A stretch of 64,000 nt of DNA from Paragordius varius (lineage: Eukaryota > Nematomorpha), in assembly GCA_964247055.1 (NCBI GenBank), contig OZ176050.1, positions 14,694,001 through 14,758,000 on the forward strand, read 5' to 3'. This document shows, one piece after another, positions 56,594 through 64,000 of this stretch. Below the pieces are notes generated by a model. The model did no database searches. It saw only the letters and a list, made by a program, of their open reading frames with translations, and was not told where the DNA came from. How positions within the stretch are numbered: the stretch's first letter is position 1; each line of letters opens with the position of its first letter. Made by a program: the position numbers and the translations under genes.

Positions 56594-57818
56594 AAAAATT
56601 ATTATTTATACAAAATTCAATCAGGGAAATATATTTCGCATCCACCTTTAAATCTTTAAGAAGATGGGTTAACTCCTTGAGGGGTACACTGGTAAAGAGG
56701 CTTTCCACATCTAAACTTATTAATAAATCGGTTTCAGCTACTTGTATATCCCTTATTTTATCAATAAATTCAAACGAATTTTTTAATTTGTTTTTTAAGA
56801 AGGGTTGCAAATATTCTGATAAATGCTGTGCCAAACTATATAAAGATGAATTTTTGGTGGATACAATTGGACGCAGTGGAACATCCGTTTTATGCGTTTT
56901 TGGGACACCATACATACTGGGATTAATAGGGCATTGAGGAATTAACGAATTGTGTAAATGTGAGGGAATGGGAGATGATTTTATCATTTTTTTAACATTT
57001 ATGTGTAATGTGTTAAAAGGGCATCGTGTGATCTTTTTATATTTGGATGTATCTTCTAAAATATGTTGCATTTTTTGATTATAGTCTAACAAGTTCATTA
57101 TAACTACTTGGTTTCCTTTGTCAGAGTTTGAAATAAAAATATCATTACTATTTTTCAACTCTTTTAATGCTATATATTGTTCATGTGATATGTTTGATCG
57201 CCTTCTTTCATCTTTGTTGTTCTTAAGGATAGATACGACTTGCATTCTGATGATGTCAGCTATTTTCGGATCTATACGAGAGAGACCTGCTTCAACGTTT
57301 GAAATAATTTGTTCTACTGGCACAACTGAGGGAGAAATAGCAAATTTTAGGCTTTTATTTAAAATTGAGATCATATGGTCATTAAGCACCATGTTTGACA
57401 TGTTTACGATCAGGTTTTCGTTGTTATTATTAACTGTGTTTGTCACTTGATTTGTTTTTATTGATTCATGTAAATTATTTTTATTGATGGGGTTTTTTTC
57501 CTTATTGTTATTTCCTTCAATGTAGTATTTTGAGCAGGTAGGTTGGTCATCTATAGAAAGGTGTTTAAACTGTTCGTGAAGTGTTTTAGACATCAATACG
57601 TCTGTTTCTTTTTTATCTAAATAAGTAGGTTCCAATTTTATGTCATTATTATACGACTTTTGGTTGTTTTTAATTTTGTTAACATTTAGGGTATCTAACC
57701 GTTTTTTAACATTAGCTATTAATCTCTCTTCATTTCTAACTTTATTGTTTCTTTCTTTTTCAAAAAGGTTAAAATTTTTTAATATGTATAGCTTTATATT
57801 TGTTAAAAATGTTTTCAC
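56523..57818 (-). CDS. Penelope-like element, RT N-terminal part
   Basis: A 431-codon frame starting with a lysine/asparagine-rich N-terminus. NSDKGNQVVIMNLLDYNQKM is the DKG block at about residue 232, followed by MYGVPKTHKTDVPLRPIVS, LISLDVESLFTSVPL (motif A) and LQKDGLPMGSP (motif B region). It overlaps the downstream frame and belongs to the same element. Confidence 0.9.
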   Translation of the reverse strand: MKTFLTNIKLYILKNFNLFEKERNNKVRNEERLIANVKKRLDTLNVNKIKNNQKSYNNDIKLEPTYLDKKETDVLMSKTLHEQFKHLSIDDQPTCSKYYIEGNNNKEKNPINKNNLHESIKTNQVTNTVNNNNENLIVNMSNMVLNDHMISILNKSLKFAISPSVVPVEQIISNVEAGLSRIDPKIADIIRMQVVSILKNNKDERRRSNISHEQYIALKELKNSNDIFISNSDKGNQVVIMNLLDYNQKMQHILEDTSKYKKITRCPFNTLHINVKKMIKSSPIPSHLHNSLIPQCPINPSMYGVPKTHKTDVPLRPIVSTKNSSLYSLAQHLSEYLQPFLKNKLKNSFEFIDKIRDIQVAETDLLISLDVESLFTSVPLKELTHLLKDLKVDAKYISLIEFCINNNFFEFNDNFYLQKDGLPMGSPPHSS

Positions 57819-57862
57819 TTTTAAAAAACGAAAACGTGTCTAGTTTAATCCAAGATTCGCTT

Positions 57863-57947
57863 AGGACGGACACACGTTAAAATGTCCGAAACCGTTCGCG
57901 AATTTTATTTATTCTATGATACGTTTTAAATAAATTTCCATATTTTT
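57863..57947 (-). repeat. Penelope-like element, right inverted terminal repeat
   Basis: Starts AGGACGGACACACGTTAAAA. It lies just upstream of the minus-strand coding region, so it may contain the element's promoter; that is an inference from position. Confidence 0.95.
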
Positions 57948-58680
57948 TTAGTATTTAGGTTGCATTTTACCAGCAAAAACTTGATATTTATTGATCAAAT
58001 TATGTCATAATTCTGTAACATATAAGCTTTTGTATCTAATAGAGGAAATATTAATTAAAATTTTTTTTACTAAAATAACTCAAAACAGTAATTTATTTTC
58101 AAGATTGACCTCTGGGATATAAACCCCCATATATCATCGAGGGCAAAAAAGTGAAAAGGTGAAGTGTTAACGTTTTTTTCGCTTTAGAATTACTTTAAAG
58201 GTTAGTTTGCTTTACTTTTAGGTGATTTGGAAAAATACAGAATTTATATTTAACATACATTGAAGATGACCGAAAATTTTAATCGAAATTTTGAGTGATA
58301 GAAATGTTTAGCAGCATTGTGTATAGATAAAGCGTTTTTAAAATTAAAGCGTTTTTACACCGTTTCCATCATATCTCAAATCAGTATGATAGTCTTCAAC
58401 AAAAATTTGCTAAAAATTAATATATGAAAAAAAATATGTTTATATTTTTATTTGATTTATAATTTTGCATTAATTTTATCGCGTAATTTGGCCATTTTTG
58501 CTTTTATTTTAAAATAACTAGCCCATTTTAGAGCGAAAAAAATTTGGGCTTTTCGCCAATTTTTTTAAACATTGTTTTGTGTTTGTATGTATTTATAATA
58601 TGTTTAAGTGATCTTTCGTAATGCAGTATTTAGCCATCCAAAAATTTGATTAAATAATATGTACAAATATTGCCATTTTT
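57948..58680. other. AT-rich stretch without recognised gene
   Basis: Nothing supported beyond AT-rich sequence. Confidence 0.45.
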
Positions 58681-59130
58681 TGACATAGGGCACCTACCAC
58701 ATAAGTGTAACTTTCTGAATCATTCGGGCCAAACCCAAGCACCATAATTCATATACATTTCTCTTAGAATCTATATATTTATAAAAATGGAAGGTGGTGG
58801 CTTTGTGATCTGTTTCCGGAAAACCGGTAGACCCATTCAAATCCAAATGCCGAAAAAATATAATCAATAATGAATGCCTCGATAATAGCTTCGTCCTTTT
58901 TTTGAATGCCCCCAGTTCGGGCCCACCCCGTGTAAAAAACGGTTTTTTTAAAAGTGCACAAAAATCGTGTTGAGACAATTTTGCGGAAAACGTGTTGGAC
59001 CATTCGATTTCAAATATGTTTTTTTTTACCTTTTTTCGATTGAGCCGAACATAGTCGGCTCTCTTTAATTTAGGCCCTCCTTTTACCCGCTTCATACGTA
59101 AAATGCTACTTTTTTAAAAAAACCAAGTCC
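58681..59130. repeat. dispersed repeat with a 133-codon minus-strand frame
   Basis: GGCACCTACCACATAAGTG ... TTCGGGCCAA at 58688-58735 recurs at 60888-60935 (GCACCTACCACAAAAGTG ... AAGGGCCAA), so this is repeat-derived. The frame 58694-59095 (minus) contains GGPELGAFKKRTK and a basic start but no domain I recognise. I treat it as repeat sequence, not a gene. Confidence 0.35.
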
Positions 59131-59147
59131 ACAAAAATAATTTTTTG

Positions 59148-59400
59148 AATCTATTTTTCGCCCAAGGTATGAGACCGTAAAAATTCAAAAAGGATTCCAG
59201 GTATTCCCTGTTAAAAGGCAAAAATTTTAGTCAAGCGTTTCTTTGATGATAGCTGCATGGTAATACCCGTTAAAATCTGACCCGTAATATAGAAATAGCG
59301 TGCCTTTAGGGCTAATTTCAGAAAACCTATCAGGCCATATGGGTTTAATAGGGGGGTTCATATCAGAAAATGGCAAAATTTGAGCACATTTTTTAAAAAT
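59148..59400. repeat. second copy of the window-edge dispersed repeat
   Basis: CCCAAGGTATGAGACCGTAA, AGGTATTCCCTGTTAAAAGG and AAATTTTAGTCA match bases 17-95 of the window closely; TATCAGGCCATATNNGTTTA matches 505-525. Confidence 0.7.
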
Positions 59401-59430
59401 AATTTTTTTTGGTGAAATAAATCTACCATA

Positions 59431-59702
59431 TATACCATTTGCAATTCAAATTTACCCTTGAACAATTCAAAATACCCTCAATTAAATGTTTTGTAAGATT
59501 AAAAATCACATATATTTTTTAAAATAAAAATTTCGTTTTAAATTAAAATAATACTGAAAAAATAATAAACTATGCCATTAAGATATATTTCATAATAATA
59601 ATGAATTATATTAGTTCGAAAACACATAATTTATTTTTGGGGTGAATTTTGTTCAAGGGTGTTGAATTCTTTGAGGGTGAATTTCAACTGTAAATGGCAT
59701 AT
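59431..59702. mobile_element. palindromic MITE family A, copy 3
   Basis: Starts TATACCATTTGCAATTCAAA and ends GTAAATGGCATA. Its centre (TTCGAAAACACATAATTTAT) is in the opposite orientation to copies 1 and 2. Subterminal units of about 20 bp (TTCAAATTTACCCTTGAACA) number about two on each side. Confidence 0.8.
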
Positions 59703-60237
59703 CATAAACTACCTATAAAAAATAATGTTATTAAAAAAATTTAATTTTTAGATGGGGGCTCCGAAAGTCCCAAAAATTTTCGCTCGTCTAAGTTCTTAAA
59801 ATAAACGCAAAAATGCCGGGCCAAAAAAAGTTTAATAATTGCTATATATCGATATCAGCTAAAAATATTTTTTTATTCATACTTTTTATACAAAAACTCA
59901 GCAGAATTTAAATGTAAATTAACCTTTAAATTAAAGTTCCAAAGAAATACAAATGTTCAGCCTCATCAAATCATATAAAAATTTGTTTTGTAATGTCTAA
60001 AAGCGTTTTCACTGTTTCCAGTGTACCCTTCAGCAAATTTTTCTAAATTAAATATTTCTAAAAAATATTTTTTATGTTAAAATTTAGTATATAAGGATTT
60101 TTATTGCGTGAATCCTGCATTTTTGAGGACCTTTAAGATGGCTACTTTAGAAGAGTGAGAAAATTGGAACTTTGGATACCCACTATTTTAAAATAATTTT
60201 TTTTGAATATGAATTTTGCTTTTTATAGAATAAGATT
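59703..60237. other. AT-rich repeat debris
   Basis: TTTTTAGATGGGGGCT near 59745 resembles the start of the 4.7 kb repeat (near 2320). No gene. Confidence 0.4.
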
Positions 60238-60808
60238 TACCATTTGACTTCAAGAGTATCCTTGAAAATTTTAAGTTGCTTGATCATTCAAGTTGGTCCT
60301 TGAACTTTTCAAGTTGGTCCTTGAACATTTCAAATTGGTCCTTGAAAACTTCAAGTTGGTCCTTAAAGATTTTAAGTTTAGATTTAACAATAATTTTTGC
60401 ATTTATTTTGTTATTTTATTATATTTTAACTTAAATTTCTTTATTTATTATATATTTGTTCATTTAAAAATAAATTTTTTCTATTTAAAAACGACTCTTT
60501 ATTTCAAACTATTTTTTTCCAATTTACCAATATTATTAACTTTTTGATGTTCCAATAAAAAAATGTTAATAATAAACCAAAAACTTATCACTTTTTATTA
60601 TCCAAAATAATAAGAAAAATTAATAGATATACGGTTTTTAAATAATTTAAAGTAGGTATTGGTTTAAAATTTATGTTAGATAAAAAATAGGTTAAAAATG
60701 ATAAAATAGTTGAATGATACATGATTTATATTTATAAAAGTTAATATCACAAATATGTTCAAGGAACAACTTAAAGGTTTAAGGAACTTGAAGTGCAAAT
60801 AGTATATA
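60238..60808. mobile_element. MITE family B, related to family A
   Basis: The left end TTACCATTTGACTTCAAGAG and the right end CTTGAAGTGCAAATAGTATA form an imperfect inverted pair that resembles the family A termini (TATACCATTTGCAATTCAAA). Subterminal units TTCAAGTTGGTCCTTGAAC are tandem at the left; two or three inverse copies (TTCAAGGAACAACTTAAAGG) lie at 60758-60795. TA flanks are possible. No gene: the 84-codon frame at 60293-60547 is the repeat read through. Confidence 0.6.
60287..60372. repeat. minisatellite of about 21 bp, four units
   Basis: Units of the type TTCAAGTTGGTCCTTGAACT with small changes, the subterminal repeat of MITE B. Confidence 0.85.
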
Positions 60809-62018
60809 TTGAGTGATATTTTTTGGATGGATTTAACTTCCACCAAAAAAAATTTTATTTGAAAAAGCGCAAATCCCATTTTTTTATATAAGCACCTACC
60901 ACAAAAGTGGAAATATATGGCTCGTAAGGGCCAACACTAAAAACTATAATAATTCTAATTACATTTTCTTATTAGAATTTTATTTCCTCAGATTTTTTAT
61001 ACCCACCTTGGATACAGTGATATTTATTTAATGTTATGAGACCTGATAATGTGCGATAAGAATGCGATTTGATTATAGCTAATAGCATGAAAATAATCAT
61101 AATTTTATTATTTTAACCGCATATCATTTAGCTTCCAACATCGAATGATTTATGGGTTGTAATTATTAATTTTTGTGGACACCGTTTTTTATCAAAAAAA
61201 CTTAAAACAAAACTCGATCCGAAAAATCTATTAATACAATTTTGAATAATATTACAAAATAAAGTCTTAAGATATGTTTATATATCGAAGTTTCCAGAGA
61301 TATTTATGCATATATATTACTTCGGGCATGATTTAACATAGCTTGATATTGCTTGATGAAAATTAATGTAGTTTAAATTTATTTTTAATATAAACAGCTA
61401 ATTTATATGGTTATTGATGATTGTCAATGATTTATATATAAACATAAACTGGTTAATCAAAGTACGATCGCTATTTAGATTATTGGCTTAATTTTTTGTA
61501 TAAAAATATTCGGACCAACAAAAATAAAAACTGGAAAACACATGATTGATTTTCTTAATTTATTGCATGGGGTTGATAACTTTTTAAGGGCTGAAAAACT
61601 AATTTTTTGTTTTTACATAAATTATAAGTGTAACAATCATGTTGAGCATGTTGTTAGGGTTGAATATAATATCATATCCTAAATATGCACCTACAAAAAT
61701 ATAAAGTGATTTTTTTAAAAAAAATTATGTAATAAAATATGTATTGTAATTTTCTACCTAACCGGTATTGTCAAAATAATTTTGATTACTTGAAGTAAGA
61801 TGAAAAATGGTTGGATCTTAAGCATATTAATAAATTGCCAAATGAATAAATAATGTTAAGGACAGCTTCATTTTTTTTGACTTATTTATTATTTAAGCTA
61901 TATAAAAAGATAATTATTCCAATTTTAGAATTTCAAAAATAAATTTTTTGGTTAATACAGAATAAAATTCCAAAAATAATTAAATTAATTTTTTTGATTC
62001 TACTTAAATAATATTTAG
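60809..62018. other. AT-rich, with a diverged piece of the tandem unit
   Basis: At about 61005-61110 AATGTGCGATAAGAATGCGA and neighbouring words follow the tandem unit's CTAATGTACGACAAAAATGC region (44415-44530) in order. At 60888-60935 is the GCACCTACCAC repeat. No gene. Confidence 0.45.
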
Positions 62019-62114
62019 GATCAGGTTCTGGGATAATTATTCCTACCATTGCAAATCAAAGAGCGTTAGGCAGTGCGAATATAGCCAATATCGAAAAGGA
62101 GCTATTAAAAGAAG
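62019..62114 (+). CDS. candidate single exon of an unidentified gene
   Basis: A GC-richer open segment between a good acceptor (AATATTTAG) and a good donor (GAAG|GTAATT). It reads SGSGIIIPTIANQRALGSAN, then IANIEKELLKE, with phase 1 at both ends (a symmetric exon). No family recognised. Neighbouring exons were not found in the window, so the rest of the gene could lie beyond 64000 or in large introns, or this may be a stray exon copy. Confidence 0.45.
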
Positions 62115-63937
62115 GTAATTATGTTATTTTTTAAATAAATACTTCAAATCTATTTGGGAGTGATTAAATATTTTCTGTTTTGAACTATAAAAATTGGAGC
62201 TTGATTATCTTGAACAAGGCCTAAAAATTTTTTTTGAATTTCGTAAATTGCACTAATTGGAAGGACCATTTATAATGCAACGTTCTGACATGATGTATTT
62301 TTTCACAGGTTATATTAGATGATTAAGGGAAAAATTATTGACATTTTATGATTATTTAAAAACTTCCCTAAGAAATTCGATTAAATGATAACTTTATTCT
62401 ATTTAACCCTAATGTGGTATTTTATATAACTTTCCAAATAATCAACTCAATGGATAAATAATTATGTAATACTTTTTACGATAATATTTATTTTTGATGC
62501 AACAAGTCTATATCACTGTGAAAACAGAGAAATAATTTTTTTGACAAAAAAATTTTATAGTTTCATGTAACTTTTGTTTTTTGAATGTGTAAAAATAAAA
62601 ACGCCATCACTCGAACTCAATATATAGAAACAGGCTGTTTATATATTAAATATCTCCTAAAATGATAATAAACCATAATATCTCAACATTTATCATTATT
62701 TTTTAAATTTTCCATAATTATCCTTAATTTTCACTTTTTGCCCGATTTCGATTTTCATTCAATATTTCTTAGGTCTTAAACAAATAAAAATTTGGAAAAT
62801 GAATAGCTGATCATAAGTTATCTCATGAATCAAAAAATATTTTGTTAAAAATCTTTTTGCACACAGTGTTTAAACTTAACAAATTTAATGTTAAAAGATA
62901 AAACCCTATTTAACATATACACGATACAGCCAAACCAAAATATAATTATAAATACTAGCTGGCCCTGTCACGCTCTGTGGCGTAGCTAACCGATAATTAT
63001 TTTTAACACTTTGCAATAAATAATGGAGATAAAAGAATAATAAAAAACGTATTTAATAAAAATGTCTTTTATTGTTTATTCGAAATCGACTATATTTAAA
63101 CTTTCCTTTATAAAGTTAATATTCAACCATCATTGGATTTATTTTAAAATTTTCGTTTTCAAAATCATGATTAAAACTTTTATTTTGAAATTGTGTTCAC
63201 ACAGCTGGGATCAAGGGTTATAAAAAGTAAATCAAAGGAAAGAATGATATAATACAAATTCCCCAGAAATGTGTTTAATTGAACTCGTATGGCTTCTTAA
63301 CTTTTTTGAAAATTAGCTCTAAAACGACGCCATTTTTGTGTGGCGTCTCAGTTTTAAACCGGTAGACCCCTACGCATAGACCATATGGAAAAAGCGCTTA
63401 ATTTAATTCTTCGCCTTTATAGAGAAAAATTTGGTATCATATTTAATACCATCATCTCATGGGGTTTTCGAAAAAAACCTTAACACTAAATACAGTAATT
63501 CATAGAAATTAATATTGATAGATTTTTATTTAACATGTGTGGCTTTTTTTACGTTTATAAACAAGTATATAAACAATTTCATGCACATATATATTTAAAT
63601 CTACCAAGTCCCTTTTCGGTATACATATGTGAGAGATATAACAACATGAAAATATGTCCCTTCTCGCTTTATATCGTATTAGGTAACATTGCATATGTGT
63701 TGTGCCTACTTCGATAATTAATTTTTTAAGTTTAATATATTATTTTTTGTTTTTCATGAACATCACCTAAATGTGAAATAAGTAGGTTTTAATATGTAAA
63801 CATCTATGTATCACTTAGATACAACGCATTCATATCACTCCTTCGACTCAAATTGGGGTAGTATACCCCACAATTTTTTAAAAAAATAATGAAACAAACG
63901 GTTTTAATTTAAATTAATGCTTCCATCCTATTAAAAG
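62115..63937. other. AT-rich, with a transposon-like end
   Basis: ACTAGCTGGCCCTGTCACGC followed by GTGGCGTAGCTAACC near 62955-62990 looks like the end of a widespread dispersed repeat, family unknown. The 60-codon frame at 63535-63717 has no motif. Nothing else supported. Confidence 0.35.
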
Positions 63938-63962
63938 ATATATATATATATATATATATATA
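63938..63962. repeat. (TA)n microsatellite
   Basis: Pure TA run at the window edge. Confidence 0.9.
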
Positions 63963-63974
63963 GGGTCGTACCGA

Positions 63975-63996
63975 GGGGGGTAGGGGGGCAAGGGGG
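63975..63996 (+). repeat. G-rich run
   Basis: Three runs of five to six G separated by TA and CAA. The strongest G-skew in the window, next to the edge; probably a transposon end. Confidence 0.6.
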
Positions 63997-64000
63997 TGCA

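Larger units (their letters stand above)
55256..57947 (-). mobile_element. Penelope-like element (RT plus GIY-YIG endonuclease)
   Basis: Bounded by a perfect 85 bp inverted repeat (55256-55340 and 57863-57947). The minus strand encodes the N-terminal part of the reverse transcriptase with the SDKGNQVVIM block typical of Penelope-like elements, GVPKTHK, SLDVESLFTSVPL (motif A) and YVDDMFIIWP (catalytic box). The GIY-YIG endonuclease follows: GVYKVPCECG, KVYIGQT, then R and H in LNEHKYNIKN, with the CxC pair of this family. The coding part covers 55580-57818 in two overlapping frames. The element looks nearly whole, with about one break. Penelope-like elements are target-primed retroelements; inverted as well as direct terminal repeats are known for them. 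The perfect repeats suggest a recent insertion. Confidence 0.93.

Noticed and set aside
55580-57818. Reading the RT as retroviral or LTR-type
   Set aside because: The DKG block, lack of capsid, protease or integrase parts, and a C-terminal GIY-YIG domain identify a Penelope-like element.
58694-59095. 133-codon minus-strand frame as a gene
   Set aside because: Its left end lies in a repeat that recurs at 60888, no domain is recognisable, and a second overlapping frame of similar quality exists (58779-59003).
60293-60547. 84-codon frame with a leucine/lysine periodic pattern (VLELFKLVLEHFKL)
   Set aside because: It is the 21 bp subterminal minisatellite of MITE B read through; the periodicity follows the DNA unit length.

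Overview
The window is AT-rich (visibly well over two thirds A+T) nuclear DNA from an animal, most likely an invertebrate. The evidence is two animal-specific proteins (an inactive rhomboid, iRhom, and a class 5 semaphorin), spliceosomal introns with GT/AG borders, and a dense load of eukaryotic transposons. The standard genetic code fits every gene read here. I cannot name the phylum from sequence alone.

Host genes lie on the + strand. A semaphorin-5-like gene can be followed across 15 coding exons from 9856 to 30966: signal peptide, sema domain, PSI domain, four thrombospondin-type repeats, one membrane span and a very long cytoplasmic tail. All exon phases agree and the model gives 1,598 residues. 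Its first intron (9995-14687) contains a complete, intronless iRhom gene (11347-13992) on the same strand. Intron 3 is almost filled by a 4.4 kb fold-back element, and several other introns carry copies of one MITE family. A weak candidate for a small spliced gene lies at about 35015-35699, and a lone exon-like segment at 62019-62114.

The rest is repeat-derived. From 2330 to 7078 there is a 4.7 kb dispersed element with a second copy at 38700-43150. Both copies carry the same two-exon small gene for a protein with two helix-turn-helix motifs and no catalytic domain; a third, isolated copy of its second exon sits at 37429-37839. From 31850 to 37150 there are four rearranged pieces of R2/NeSL-type LINEs, partly head to head. 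From 43179 to 54724 there are three near-identical tandem units of about 3.46 kb plus a diverged partial fourth, each full unit carrying a hAT MITE. At 55256-57947 sits a Penelope-like element with reverse transcriptase and GIY-YIG endonuclease, bounded by a perfect 85 bp inverted repeat. Palindromic MITEs with variable subterminal tandem repeats occur at 14935, 40787 and 59431, and a relative at 60238. A decayed Ty3/gypsy reverse transcriptase piece lies at about 1270-1720. No tRNA, rRNA or CRISPR was seen.
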